Of a DNA stretch of 64,000 bases, positions 34,982 through 43,697 are shown one piece after another. The translations under genes were made by a program, and so were the position numbers. The stretch is from JAXLQL01 sp046331625 (GTDB lineage Bacteria; Acidobacteriota; Terriglobia; Bryobacterales; Bryobacteraceae), in assembly GCA_046331625.1 (NCBI GenBank), contig JAXLQL010000015.1:1-64000 (forward strand), in the 5' to 3' direction. The notes beneath the pieces are model-generated. The model did no database searches and was not told where the DNA came from. It saw only the letters and a program-made list of their open reading frames with translations. Position 1 is the stretch's first letter, and every line of letters starts with the position of its first letter.

Positions 34982-35065
34982 GTCTCTCTCATCGGCCCAC
35001 GCGCACCTCGTTGAGAGAAAATTCCGCCACCTGCGGCAAACACCTGCGATAGAGTGGTTATCGCA

Positions 35066-35974
35066 ATGCTCGGTCCGTCCATCCTCCATTCGGTCAGCTA
35101 CTCGGGCTCCTGGGGGCAGGTTGCCCTCTCCGTCGACCAGTTCGCCGACAAAGCCGCCGATCTCGGTTTCCAAGGCGTCATGCTCATGGCCAAGCGCCCG
35201 CACCTGAGTCCGCTCGACTACGACGCCGCTGCGCGAACCGCGCTCCGCCGCAAGCTCGAATCCAGAGGACTACGTACGCTCTGCATTGCGGGCTACACCA
35301 ACTTCACCGCCGATCTCGAGCATGGCGAAGTACCGCATCGCGAAATCCAGGTGCAGTACACCGTGGAGCTCGCACGCTTGGCTCACGATCTTGGCGGCGG
35401 CATCGTCCGCGTCTTCACCGGCTATGAGAATCCCGCGTCGAGCTACCTGCCGCAGTGGAACCTCGTTGTCTCATGCTTGAAAGAGTGCGCCCGCCGTGCG
35501 TCGCACTGGCCTGACGTCATCATCGGCGTGCAAAACCACCACGACATCGGCGTGGGCTTCGAGAGCATGCACGATCTGATCCACGCGATCGCCGAGCCCA
35601 ACTGCCGGGCGCTGTTCGACGCGTGGTCGCCCGCGTTGCATGGTGACGATCTCCGCGCCGCGGCGTCCAAGCTCGCGCCGCTCACCGCGCACACCACCAT
35701 CGCCGACTATTCGCTTCGCCCTCGCTATCAATACGAATCGCCCGTCATCAACTACCGCAAGCTCACGCCGTACGCGCAAGCCGTGCCGATGGGGGAAGGC
35801 TTCATCGACTATCGAGGCTTTCTCGAGGGCCTCGTGAAGGGCGGATTCCGCGGTAGTGTGGCGTACGAGATGTGTTCGCCACTTCTTCATGGCGGCGGCA
35901 TGGAAGTACTGGACCGGTATGCAGGGCGGTTCCTGGAGTATATTGGAAACTTCAGGGCTGCTCTTGATTCGTAA
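35066..35974 (+). CDS. Sugar phosphate isomerase/epimerase-like TIM barrel
   Basis: 302 residues from ATG 35066 (a GTG at 35054 is possible). The pattern VDQFADKAADLGFQGVMLMA, GGIVRVFTGYENPASSYLPQ, VIIGVQNHHDIGVGF, CRALFDAWSPALHG and FRGSVAYEMCSPLLHGG is that of the xylose-isomerase-like AP-endonuclease-2 fold. Metal ligands (H, D, E) are present in those strands. The substrate is unknown. It is followed 24 bp later by adenylate kinase on the same strand. Confidence 0.75.
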   Translation: MLGPSILHSVSYSGSWGQVALSVDQFADKAADLGFQGVMLMAKRPHLSPLDYDAAARTALRRKLESRGLRTLCIAGYTNFTADLEHGEVPHREIQVQYTVELARLAHDLGGGIVRVFTGYENPASSYLPQWNLVVSCLKECARRASHWPDVIIGVQNHHDIGVGFESMHDLIHAIAEPNCRALFDAWSPALHGDDLRAAASKLAPLTAHTTIADYSLRPRYQYESPVINYRKLTPYAQAVPMGEGFIDYRGFLEGLVKGGFRGSVAYEMCSPLLHGGGMEVLDRYAGRFLEYIGNFRAALDS

Positions 35975-35998
35975 CGGAAGAAGCCCCCTCGACTCACA

Positions 35999-36646
35999 GT
36001 GATCCTTCTCTTGTTTGGACCCCCTGGGTGCGGCAAAGGCACCCAGGCTCGTCTGCTCAGCCAGTGGTTCAGCGTTCCGGCAGTCTCGACCGGCGATCTG
36101 CTGCGTGCCGAAGCCGAGTCCGGCAGCGAGTTCGGCAATCAACTCGCGGCCACGCTTGCCGCCGGCAAGTACGTCAGTGACGAGACCGTGAATCAGTTGA
36201 TCGTCAATCGCCTCGATCGCCTCGATGGCGGCGGCATCATTCTCGACGGCTATCCCCGCACGGTGGAGCAGGCGCGATTTCTCGACGAAGCGTTGCGGGC
36301 GCGAGCCATTGGTCCGGCAGTGGCGGTCTACTTGCGCGTGCCTACTGACGTGATCGTCAGGCGGCTCTCTTCGCGAAGCCAATGCTCGAACTGCCGCCGC
36401 GTGTACAGCCAGGGCCAGGAGACCGCGCCCTACTGCGTGGAGTGCGGTGCGCCGTTGTTCCGCCGCAGCGACGACGAACCGGAAGTGGTGCTGAAGCGAA
36501 TGGAAACCTATCGCGACAAGACCAGCCCCGTGCTCGCGCACTATGGCCAGCAGTGCTATCACGAGGTGGACGGAGACCGGAACCCCGACACGGTCTTCGA
36601 CGAGATCGTGCAGCGGCTGAATTCGGTCAACGGCGGCCCGCACTGA
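35999..36646 (+). CDS. adk: Adenylate kinase
   Basis: 215 residues from GTG 35999. The P-loop is FGPPGCGKGTQA, the AMP-binding helix STGDLLRAE, and the core motif LDGYPRTVEQA. The LID domain carries a four-cysteine zinc site, CSNC then CVEC 16 residues later (QCSNCRRVYSQG, PYCVECGAP). It interconverts ATP + AMP and 2 ADP. It lies outside the usual ribosomal-protein/secY context, so it may be a second copy. Confidence 0.88.
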   Translation: MILLLFGPPGCGKGTQARLLSQWFSVPAVSTGDLLRAEAESGSEFGNQLAATLAAGKYVSDETVNQLIVNRLDRLDGGGIILDGYPRTVEQARFLDEALRARAIGPAVAVYLRVPTDVIVRRLSSRSQCSNCRRVYSQGQETAPYCVECGAPLFRRSDDEPEVVLKRMETYRDKTSPVLAHYGQQCYHEVDGDRNPDTVFDEIVQRLNSVNGGPH

Positions 36647-36692
36647 CGCGGGCGCTGCCATCGTTTTCGCCGGCCGCGGGTCCAACAACGAG

Positions 36693-37330
36693 ATGTGGCT
36701 GGCCTTTGCGTCCTTGATGTTAGCCGCACTCCCCCCGCTTCCGGCGCAGACAGCGGCTCAATTGGAACCGCACTACGTGCCTGTCGCGCAGGTCCGGTAT
36801 CGGGGGCGCAAACCTGTGCGGCTTCTCGGCCCTCTTACGGTTGCCGCACCGGATAGCTGCGCCATCGTGAAGGACATGAAGTTCCGCGACGGAACCATCG
36901 AAGGGACTTGGCCGGCAAACCCGCGCCGAATGCTCCGCCCGAAGTGCGCGGCTTCATCCGGATCGGCTATCGCCTTCGAAGCGGGCAGTATGAATGCATC
37001 TATTTGCGCCCGGCGAAGGGGCACCCGGACGATCAGGTACGCCGGAACCATTCCACGCAGTATGCTTCGAGTCCGCACTTCGACTTTGCACGCCTGCGCA
37101 AGGAGCCGCCGGAGAAGCACGAATCGTAGGTGGACCTCGAGCCCGGCGCGTGGACCAAGTTCAAAATCGAAGTGGACGGCCGCAAGGCGCGGCTGGATGT
37201 ACATGGTTCGCGGCAGCCGTGCCTGATCGTGAATGACCTCGAGAACGAGCCGGTGGAAGGCAGCATCGCGCTTTGGGCCGGCGTTGGTAGGGAAGGCTAC
37301 TTCTCGCGTCTACGCGTGAAAGCCCGGTAA
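36693..37330 (+). pseudogene. DUF1080-like exported protein, broken by a frameshift and a stop
   Basis: The start MWLAFASLMLAALPPLPAQT is a signal peptide. The frame runs to MKFRDGTIEGTWPAN, then sense continues one frame over from about 36907 as LAGKPAPNAPPEVRGFIRIG, YECIYLRPAKGHPDDQVRRN and HSTQYASSPHF. A TAG at 37127 interrupts KHES-VDLEPGAW, and the sequence resumes in the same frame to FSRLRVKAR (37330). Together it is a beta-sandwich of the 3-keto-disaccharide hydrolase (DUF1080) type. Loss of one T in a CTT context near 36907 would explain the frameshift. Confidence 0.75.
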
Positions 37331-37409
37331 GCGGCGCGACTGCGCGACCCCAGTGCCGCAGCCGAAGCCGGAACCGCTTTTCGCCACCCATCCCTCGGCC
37401 CCGCCTATC

Positions 37410-38996
37410 ATGGATCTGATGCTGCCGCTGTTGCTCCTACTCTGCGCCGCCGCGGCCGCGCAAGAGATCGGGAGCAAAGCCTGCGCCGCATGTCACCCGG
37501 ACATCGCGCGCCGCTACGCAGCCACTGGCATGGCGCGCTCGAGCGGCGCGGTGGGCAGTGACCGCGTGCGCGAGAGCTTCGAGCAGGCTGCATTCCAGGA
37601 TGCGGCATCGGGGGCGTACTATCGTGTCAGCGATCGCTACCTGCTCTCGTTCCATCGCGATCAAACAGCGGGCGAGCGGGCACTGCGCTGGTTCGTCGGC
37701 TCCGGCAACGTGGGCCGCAGCTACTTGTACGAGGCCGGCGGGTTCCTGTATCAGTCGCCGGTTTCCTACTATTCGTCACCGGCCAAGTGGGACGCTTCAC
37801 CCGGCTATCACAATCGCCACCAGGTGGACCTCACGCGCGCCGTCGAGCCGGCTTGCTTGCAATGCCATGCGAGCCGCGTGCAGCCGACTGCCGGAACGCA
37901 GAATCGCTATGCGGCGGTACCGTTCCTCGAAGGCGGCATCAGTTGCGAGCGCTGTCATTCGCCCGGTGCGCAGCACGCCGCCAAGATGAAGTCGCGTGCC
38001 GCCGGGGACAAGGCGATCGTCAATCCCGCCAAGCTCGACGCGGCCCGGCGCGACAGCGTGTGCGCGCAGTGCCATCTCACCGGGGTGGCACGCGTGGCTC
38101 GCGCGGGCGCGACGCGTGGAGCCTATCGGCCCGGGGCGCTGCTCTCCGATACGCTCGCCGTGTTCGTGTGGGCCGATGCGGAATCAGCCGAGTTGACCGC
38201 CACCAGCCACTTCGAAAAGCTGGCGCGCAGCAAGTGCAAGCTCGCGAGCGGAGAGAAACTCTGGTGCGGAACCTGTCACGATCCGCATGCGGGAACCGAG
38301 CCCGCCGCTTATCGCGCCAAGTGCCTCTCGTGCCACAACGCCGTTGCATGCAAGGAGCAATCCGCGGCGCGCGAGGCCGCCAAAGACGATTGCGTCCGCT
38401 GCCACATGCCGCGCGGACAAACACGCATGGGCGAACATGTCGCCTACACGGACCACGCGATCCCGCGCCGGCCTGCGAGCAGCTCGAGCGCATCGGCGCG
38501 GCCGGGTCGCGAGCTGGCTTCGTTCTGGCGCGGCGCAGCCAACGATCGCGACCTCGCGCTGGGGTACGCGGTGGTGGCGATGACGGAACCCGCGGTCCGC
38601 GGACGCGCGCTCGAACTGCTCGAGAAGGCGGCGGCCGGATCGAGCGATGTGCCGGTGCTATCGCAACTGGCGCAGTTCTATGACCGCATGGGTCGCGACG
38701 AGCGCGCCGCCGAGCTGTGCGAACGCATCTTGAAAGCCGAGCCCGGCAATGCCGCCGCGGCCGCGAATCTCGGCATCTTCCGCGTGAAGCGTGGCGAAGT
38801 GAATGAGGCGATCGCGCTGTGGGAGAAGGCGCTCGCGGCCAATCCGGCGCAAAGCGGCGTGCGTATGAACCTGGCGGTGGCGCGATTCCGCTCGGGCGAT
38901 GTGGCCGGCGCCAAGGCTACGCTCGAGAAGGCGCTGGAGTACGATCCCGATCTCGAGGCGGCACGAAAGATGCTCGCGGAGATGGCGGGTCGATGA
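37410..38996 (+). CDS. Exported heptaheme cytochrome c with C-terminal TPR repeats
   Basis: 528 residues from ATG 37410, with signal peptide MLPLLLLLCAAAAAQ. Seven CxxCH heme sites occur: CAACH, CLQCH, CERCH, CAQCH, CGTCH, CLSCH and CVRCH. The C-terminal third is TPR-like (AELCERILKAEPGNAAAAAN, NEAIALWEKALAANPAQSGV, AKATLEKALEYDPDLEAAR). This layout is typical of periplasmic multiheme cytochromes in Acidobacteria and Planctomycetes, perhaps serving electron transfer in a protein complex. The neighbouring DUF1080-like pseudogene is on the same strand, 80 bp upstream. Confidence 0.85.
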   Translation: MDLMLPLLLLLCAAAAAQEIGSKACAACHPDIARRYAATGMARSSGAVGSDRVRESFEQAAFQDAASGAYYRVSDRYLLSFHRDQTAGERALRWFVGSGNVGRSYLYEAGGFLYQSPVSYYSSPAKWDASPGYHNRHQVDLTRAVEPACLQCHASRVQPTAGTQNRYAAVPFLEGGISCERCHSPGAQHAAKMKSRAAGDKAIVNPAKLDAARRDSVCAQCHLTGVARVARAGATRGAYRPGALLSDTLAVFVWADAESAELTATSHFEKLARSKCKLASGEKLWCGTCHDPHAGTEPAAYRAKCLSCHNAVACKEQSAAREAAKDDCVRCHMPRGQTRMGEHVAYTDHAIPRRPASSSSASARPGRELASFWRGAANDRDLALGYAVVAMTEPAVRGRALELLEKAAAGSSDVPVLSQLAQFYDRMGRDERAAELCERILKAEPGNAAAAANLGIFRVKRGEVNEAIALWEKALAANPAQSGVRMNLAVARFRSGDVAGAKATLEKALEYDPDLEAARKMLAEMAGR

Positions 38997-39011
38997 CGAC
39001 ATGAGCAATGC

Positions 39012-39581
39012 ATGTTGACGATCGACGAGACCTACCTGCCCATCACGCTCTTTGTTCCCGCGAATACCGACGAGCAGTTCCAAGCATTGTGCGAACAGTA
39101 TGAGGACTACCGGATCGAATACACGTCCGATGGCGAACTCGAGATCATGCTCCCCACGGATCCCGAGACCGGCGCGCGGAACTCGTCCATTACCTACCAA
39201 TTGATGCGCTGGGCCCTGGCCGATCCCGCCGGCGTAGTTACGGATTCGAGTACCGGCTTTCGCTTGCCCAACGGTGCGCGGCTTTCGCCGGACGCCGCCT
39301 GGGCTTCGCGAGCCCGGCTTCTCCAGCGGCTATCCTGCCCCGAGTTCGTGATCGAATTGCTCTCGTCCTCCGATCGCCTCAACAAAGCTCGCGCCAAGAT
39401 GCAGGAGTGGATCGACAACGGCGCGGAACTCGGATGGCTGATCGATCCGAGGACTCATACCGTCACCATCTATCGGCCCCATCGTGAACCCGAACCGCGC
39501 ACCGGTATCGACAGACTCGAAGGCGAAGGTCCCGTCGCCGGCTTCGTCCTCGACCTCGCTCCTGTCTGGCGCTCGCTCTGA
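39012..39581 (+). CDS. Uma2-family (DUF820) putative endonuclease
   Basis: 189 residues. A restriction-endonuclease-like fold is indicated by YRIEYTSDGELEIMLPTDPE, GARLSPDAAWASRARL, PEFVIELLSSSD and KMQEWIDNGAELGWLIDPRT. The acidic residues D-E and the later E of the PD-(D/E)xK site are present. Family members are abundant in some bacteria and mostly uncharacterised. It starts 15 bp after the heptaheme cytochrome gene. Confidence 0.8.
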   Translation: MLTIDETYLPITLFVPANTDEQFQALCEQYEDYRIEYTSDGELEIMLPTDPETGARNSSITYQLMRWALADPAGVVTDSSTGFRLPNGARLSPDAAWASRARLLQRLSCPEFVIELLSSSDRLNKARAKMQEWIDNGAELGWLIDPRTHTVTIYRPHREPEPRTGIDRLEGEGPVAGFVLDLAPVWRSL

Positions 39582-39600
39582 CTGCCTTCGGGAAAGCTGC

Positions 39601-40200
39601 CTACGGATTCCGCCACTGCCGCGCCGTGCACTGCTGAAACACGCGCCGATAGTGATCCGCCGAGTCCGACTCCTGCGACGCCGCATGCATGGCCGCGCTC
39701 ACCTGATGCCGAAAATCCCGGACCACGCTCCGCACCGGTGCGATGAGTGATTCTCGCGTCTGAACCTCTTGACCCGGCGGGATCCAACGCGGCGAGCGCT
39801 CCGTCGGCAGCGGGATTGCGTTCAACGCCGCAATGAGCGGGTCGCGAAACGCGTACATGATCCGCGTGGGATTGACGATGTGCTCGCTCACTTCGTGCCC
39901 CATAGTCGCGCGCTCGGCGCACGAGCCGGGCGGATAGTCCGACGTGATCTGGATCTCGAAATCGGTGAGCACGAAGTGGATGTTGACCGAGCGGAAGAAG
40001 AACGGGATCATGCCATCCGCTCGCGGCGCGCCCGTATCCGTAGCCACGCTCATGGTGCCGGCGCCGGGGAAGGCGACATGGGTGTGCCCGGCGCGGTCGA
40101 CGCCGGCGCCTCCCGGATTGGTCTGCGTACGGTCCACGCGCGCGCTCGAAACGGCGTCGGCGGCGAAGCGGACATAGTAGGGCGGATTCGGTTCGGGCAT
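39601..40200 (-). CDS. Hypothetical protein with HExxxH motif
   Basis: 199 residues from ATG 40200 (MPEPNPPYYVRFAADAVSS). No signal peptide. TMGHEVSEHIVNPTRIMYAF contains HExxxH followed by a possible helix, reminiscent of but not identical to the gluzincin HExxH motif, so zinc binding is possible but unproven. The C-terminal part is helical (RRVFQQCTARQWRNP). No family is recognised; it is convergent with the Uma2 gene. Confidence 0.5.
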   Translation of the reverse strand: MPEPNPPYYVRFAADAVSSARVDRTQTNPGGAGVDRAGHTHVAFPGAGTMSVATDTGAPRADGMIPFFFRSVNIHFVLTDFEIQITSDYPPGSCAERATMGHEVSEHIVNPTRIMYAFRDPLIAALNAIPLPTERSPRWIPPGQEVQTRESLIAPVRSVVRDFRHQVSAAMHAASQESDSADHYRRVFQQCTARQWRNP

Positions 40201-40238
40201 TGCGTCTACTGAATCGTGACACCAACCGGCCGGGCGTT

Positions 40239-40844
40239 TCAAGGAAACGTGCAGTCGAGCGCCAGTGCCGCATCGAGCATCGGCCGATACTCCCGGCCAG
40301 TCACCTCGATGGTCCCGAACTGCGCCAAGTGCGGAGTCAGGTACTGCACCTCGAGCAGCGCGTATCCGCGTTCCCGCAGCCTCATCACCAAGTGTGCCAG
40401 CGCCACTTTCGACATGTCGCGCACGCGATGAAACTTCGACTCGGCGAAGAAAGCTCCGCCGATGTGGACCCCGTAAGTCCCGCCGGCGAGCGCGCCGTCC
40501 ACCCAGATTTCAACCGATCCCGCGTGACCCTGCTCGTGCAACGCGACGTAGGCCGCACGGATCTTCGGCGTGATCCAGGTGCCGCTGCCGTCATCGCGGT
40601 GCGCGCACGCATCCATTACATCGCCGAAAGCGCGATTGAGCGTGACTTCGAAACGGCCGAGCTTCAGTGTGTGGGCCAGCGACCGCGAGATGTGGAACCG
40701 GTCGAGCGGAATGATCGCGCGAGGCGAAGGCCGGTGCCAGGTGATGAGTCCGGTGCGGGGATCGCCCATCGGAAACATCCCCTCGCGGTAAGCCGCCAGG
40801 ATCGTCTCCGGCGTAACCTTGCGGCTGATGCTGACAACGTCCAC
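40239..40844 (-). CDS. aat: Leucyl/phenylalanyl-tRNA-protein transferase
   Basis: 201 residues from GTG 40844, preceded by GGAAG. Motifs of the family are clear: AAYREGMFPMGDPRTGLITW, HRPSPRAIIPLDRFHISRSL, GTWITPKIRAAYVALHEQGH, GSVEIWVDGALAGGTYGVHI, GGAFFAESKFHRVRDMSKVA, and EVQYLTPHLAQFGTIEVTGR. It attaches Leu or Phe to N-terminal Lys/Arg as part of the N-end rule. The open frame continues 84 codons upstream without a recognisable domain. Confidence 0.9.
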   Translation of the reverse strand: MDVVSISRKVTPETILAAYREGMFPMGDPRTGLITWHRPSPRAIIPLDRFHISRSLAHTLKLGRFEVTLNRAFGDVMDACAHRDDGSGTWITPKIRAAYVALHEQGHAGSVEIWVDGALAGGTYGVHIGGAFFAESKFHRVRDMSKVALAHLVMRLRERGYALLEVQYLTPHLAQFGTIEVTGREYRPMLDAALALDCTFP

Positions 40845-41106
40845 TCTGCTTCCATTATCTGAGACGTACGGTATCCGAGCCGTTTCACGCGGCGCACACC
40901 TGATCCGGATGTCCACTCTCGAGCCGAGCCGATAGAAGGTGGACCATGAGCCGGTGAAGCGCTCAGGACCGGCATTCCGGATGCGTGAGTAGCCCGGCAG
41001 CCGCCACTCCGGTGCGTGCCTGTGCTCAGGGCGTCGCGATCGAAAGCCAAGGATCTCGCCAGCGAGGACAGCCTCGAACTGGGCTGACTCCATTATCCTG
41101 AATGCT

Positions 41107-42402
41107 ATGGTTCGCTCTCTGCTTTGGCTCGCCCCTTTTGCGCTCGCGTTCGGCGCTGACATCGATGGCTGGCCGCGATGGCGCGGTCCACTCGATGACG
41201 GCATGGCCCGCGGCGACGCACCCACCGAGTGGAGCGACACCAAGAACATCGCCTGGAAGACCACGATCCCCGGCCGCGGACATTCCTCGCCGGTCGTATG
41301 GGGCGGCAAGATCTTCGTGACTACCGCGATCCCGGCCGCCGAAGTCAAGGCCGCCGGCGGTGGTGGCAGGGGAGGCGGAGGCGGTGCTGCGGCGGGCGTG
41401 GAGCATCGCTTCGTCGTGATGGCGATCGACCGCGAGACCGGGAAGATCCTGTGGGAGCGCACCGTGCGCAGTGCAACTCCGCGCGAAGGCTATCACCAGC
41501 GCTACGGGAGCTTCGCTTCAAACTCGCCTATCACTGACGGCAAGCTCGTGTACGCTTTCTTCGGCTCGCGTGGAATCTACGCGCTCGACATGGACGGCAA
41601 GATCGTCTGGAAGCGAGACGACTTCCCCGAGATGAAGATGCGCATGCAGTTCGGCGAAGGCGTGCCCTCCACGCTTCATGGCGACACGCTCCTGCTCGGC
41701 TTCGATCAGCAGGAAGGTTCGTATCTCATCGCCCTCGACAAGACCACGGGCAAAGAAAAGTGGCGCGTGGAACGCGACGAGATCAGCGCGTGGTCGCCGC
41801 CATACGTGGTGGAAGTCGAAGGCAAGAAGCAGGTGATCGTATCGGCCACCAACAAAGTGCGCGCGTATGAGTTCGCGACCGGGAAACTGATCTGGGAGTG
41901 CGGCGGACTCGGACCCAATGTGATCCCCGCGCCCGTGGTCCATAACGGCACGGTGATCGTGATGAGCGGATTTCGCGATCCCAACCTGCTCGCAATCAAG
42001 CTCGGGCGCACAGGCGACCTCACCGGCACCGACGCCATCGTCTGGACCAACCAACGCGGCAACTCCTACACGCCATCGCCCGTGTTGCATGACGGCAAGC
42101 TTTACATGCTCACCGACAACGGCATGCTGAGCTGTCTCGACGCGGCCACCGGCAAAGCCTACTATGCGCAGCAGCGGCTGCCGAAGGCCTACAGCTTCAA
42201 GGCGTCGCCGGTGGGCGCCAACGGCAAGCTGTACCTCTCGGCGGAAGACGGCGACGTGATCGTGGTGAAGATGGGCGAGAAGTTCGAGGTGCTGGCCACG
42301 AACACGATGCCGGACCAGTCATTCATCTCGACGCCCGCGATTCTCGACGGGACGATTTATCTGCGGAGCCAGAACACGCTCTACTGCGTCCGCAACCGGT
42401 AG
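41107..42402 (+). CDS. PQQ-type beta-propeller exported protein
   Basis: 431 residues with signal peptide SLLWLAPFALAFGAD. It begins DGWPRWRGPLDDGMARGD and ends SQNTLYCVRNR, like the propeller at 19153 (WPRFRGPNGTGI ... DTLYCFGK), so the two are paralogues. Here there is a Gly-rich insert (GGGGRGGGGGAAAG) and no EF-hand. Blades of the type ALDKTTGKEKWRVERDEI fill the protein. A PQQ cofactor is not certain. It is followed at once by the reductase gene. Confidence 0.78.
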   Translation: MVRSLLWLAPFALAFGADIDGWPRWRGPLDDGMARGDAPTEWSDTKNIAWKTTIPGRGHSSPVVWGGKIFVTTAIPAAEVKAAGGGGRGGGGGAAAGVEHRFVVMAIDRETGKILWERTVRSATPREGYHQRYGSFASNSPITDGKLVYAFFGSRGIYALDMDGKIVWKRDDFPEMKMRMQFGEGVPSTLHGDTLLLGFDQQEGSYLIALDKTTGKEKWRVERDEISAWSPPYVVEVEGKKQVIVSATNKVRAYEFATGKLIWECGGLGPNVIPAPVVHNGTVIVMSGFRDPNLLAIKLGRTGDLTGTDAIVWTNQRGNSYTPSPVLHDGKLYMLTDNGMLSCLDAATGKAYYAQQRLPKAYSFKASPVGANGKLYLSAEDGDVIVVKMGEKFEVLATNTMPDQSFISTPAILDGTIYLRSQNTLYCVRNR

Positions 42403-42405
42403 CCC

Positions 42406-42927
42406 ATGCGCAAAGTGATCTACCTTGTGGCGGCGAGCCTCGACGGCAAGATCGCGCGGCGCGATGGCTCTTTCGATTGCTTCCTCGCCGAAGGGGACCA
42501 CGTGGCCGGCTATCTGGCCGCGCTCGACACGTTCGATGACGTGCTGATGGGGCGCGGGACCTACGAAGTCGCTTTGCGAGCGGGCGTGACCGATCCGTAT
42601 CCGAAGATGACGAGCCACGTGTTCTCGCGGACCATGGAGAAGAGTCCGGACGCGCACGTGCATCTCGTGCGCGAAGGCGCGGCGGAGTATGTGGCGGCGC
42701 TGAAGCAGCAGCCAGGGCGCGACATCTACTTGTGCGGAGCGGCGGGCTTGGCCGCGGAGCTACTCGAGGCGGGGCTGATCGATGAGGTGGCGGTGAAGCT
42801 GAATCCGCTGTTGGCCGGAGACGGGATCCCGATATTTGAACGGGTGGGGGAACCGCGGCGGCTCGATCTGGTGGATGTGAAACGGTACGTCAGCGGAGTG
42901 GTCCTGCTGACGTATAGGGTGCCCTGA
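42406..42927 (+). CDS. DHFR/RibD-C-like reductase
   Basis: 173 residues. VIYLVAASLDGKIARRDGSF is the characteristic N-terminal strand. LAALDTFDDVLMGRGTYEV and GRDIYLCGAAGLAAELLEAG form the nucleotide-binding fold. IDEVAVKLNPLLAGDGIPIF is the conserved end of RibD-C/DHFR-like proteins. It reduces an unknown substrate with NADPH. The start is 4 bp after the propeller stop, so both are probably one transcript. Confidence 0.8.
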   Translation: MRKVIYLVAASLDGKIARRDGSFDCFLAEGDHVAGYLAALDTFDDVLMGRGTYEVALRAGVTDPYPKMTSHVFSRTMEKSPDAHVHLVREGAAEYVAALKQQPGRDIYLCGAAGLAAELLEAGLIDEVAVKLNPLLAGDGIPIFERVGEPRRLDLVDVKRYVSGVVLLTYRVP

Positions 42928-42941
42928 CGGGAGATACATCC

Positions 42942-42963
42942 ATACCCGGTATTCGGGTATAAT
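42942..42963 (+). promoter_or_regulatory. Operator and -10 box of the higBA operon
   Basis: ATACCCG-N5-CGGGTAT is a perfect 7-bp inverted repeat (42942-42960). Its right arm runs into a consensus -10 box, TATAAT (42958-42963). Binding of HigA, alone or with HigB, here would block transcription. If the -10 box is real, the mRNA begins near 42970, at the GTG chosen as the start of higB, so the message would be leaderless. Confidence 0.55.
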
Positions 42964-42970
42964 GATTCAT

Positions 42971-43264
42971 GTGATTCGATCGTTCGGCGACGAGGCTACC
43001 GAGCACATCTTCTTCGCCGAGAACACGAAACAGGCAAGAAGCATCTCCAAGCTGCTTTGGACCGTTGTGCGACGCAAACTCTCCTACCTGAATGCCGCGA
43101 CGACGCTGGATGATCTTCGAGTTCCACCTGGCAACCGGCCCGAGGCTCTACAAGGCGACCGGAGGGGTCAGTACAGCATCCGAGTCAACGATCAGTATCG
43201 AATCACGTTTCGATTGGAAGATGGCGACGCATGGGAGGTTCGTTGTGAGGACTATCACTACTAA
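42971..43264 (+). CDS. higB: HigB-type RelE-family mRNA interferase toxin
   Basis: 97 residues from GTG 42971, giving the usual N-terminus IRSFGDEATEHIFF; the ATG at 42962 would overlap the -10 box. RKLSYLNAATTLDDLRVPPG with NRPEALQGDRRGQYSIRVND and QYRITFRLEDGDAWEVRCED is the HigB pattern. It cleaves mRNA at the ribosome. The toxin comes before the antitoxin, the usual order for higBA. Confidence 0.85.
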   Translation: MIRSFGDEATEHIFFAENTKQARSISKLLWTVVRRKLSYLNAATTLDDLRVPPGNRPEALQGDRRGQYSIRVNDQYRITFRLEDGDAWEVRCEDYHY

Positions 43265-43559
43265 GGCTATGCCAGCGATTGGCGCGGACGTGCGCAGGAT
43301 GCGGCGTCCGCCGTCCCACCCGGGAGAGGTGATCTCCGCCGAGTTCCTCGAACCGATGGGAATGACTCAGGCCCAAGCAGCGGCGAAAATGGGGATCACG
43401 GCAAACCGGCTGAACGAAATCGTGAAGGGCAAGCGCGGCGTAAGCGCGGACACGGCATGGAAGCTCGCCGGACTGTTCGGTACGTCACCGGGGCTATGGA
43501 TGAACCTGCAGTCGAATTGGGATTTGTGGCATGCCGCGCCTGCGAGGCGGTCGGCGTAG
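43245..43559 (+). CDS. higA: HigA-type XRE antitoxin
   Basis: 104 residues if GTG 43245 is used (GGGAGG 5 bases upstream, overlapping the higB end by 20 bp); ATG 43269 is the alternative but lacks a good ribosome site. RRPPSHPGEVISAEFLEPMG, MTQAQAAAKMGITANRLNEI and KGKRGVSADTAWKLAGLFGT make a classic HigA helix-turn-helix. It would neutralise HigB and bind the palindrome at 42942. The stop is 5 bp from the convergent tRNA gene. Confidence 0.85.
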   Translation: MRTITTKAMPAIGADVRRMRRPPSHPGEVISAEFLEPMGMTQAQAAAKMGITANRLNEIVKGKRGVSADTAWKLAGLFGTSPGLWMNLQSNWDLWHAAPARRSA

Positions 43560-43563
43560 GGAG

Positions 43564-43637
43564 TGGCTGGGAGGCAGGGATTCGAACCCCGATAGGCGGA
43601 TCCAGAGTCCGCAGTCTTACCGTTAGACGACCTCCCA
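43564..43637 (-). tRNA. tRNA-Gln (anticodon CUG)
   Basis: Minus-strand cloverleaf: acceptor TGGGAGG/CCTCCCA, discriminator G, encoded CCA, anticodon stem GCGGA/TCCGC with the loop CTCTGGA, and T-loop GGTTCGAATCC. Anticodon CTG. Confidence 0.95.
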
Positions 43638-43697
43638 ACGAGGACGAAAGACGATCTCCTCCTAGTATACGATTCCCGGGTCGCGGTTGGTTGCGGC

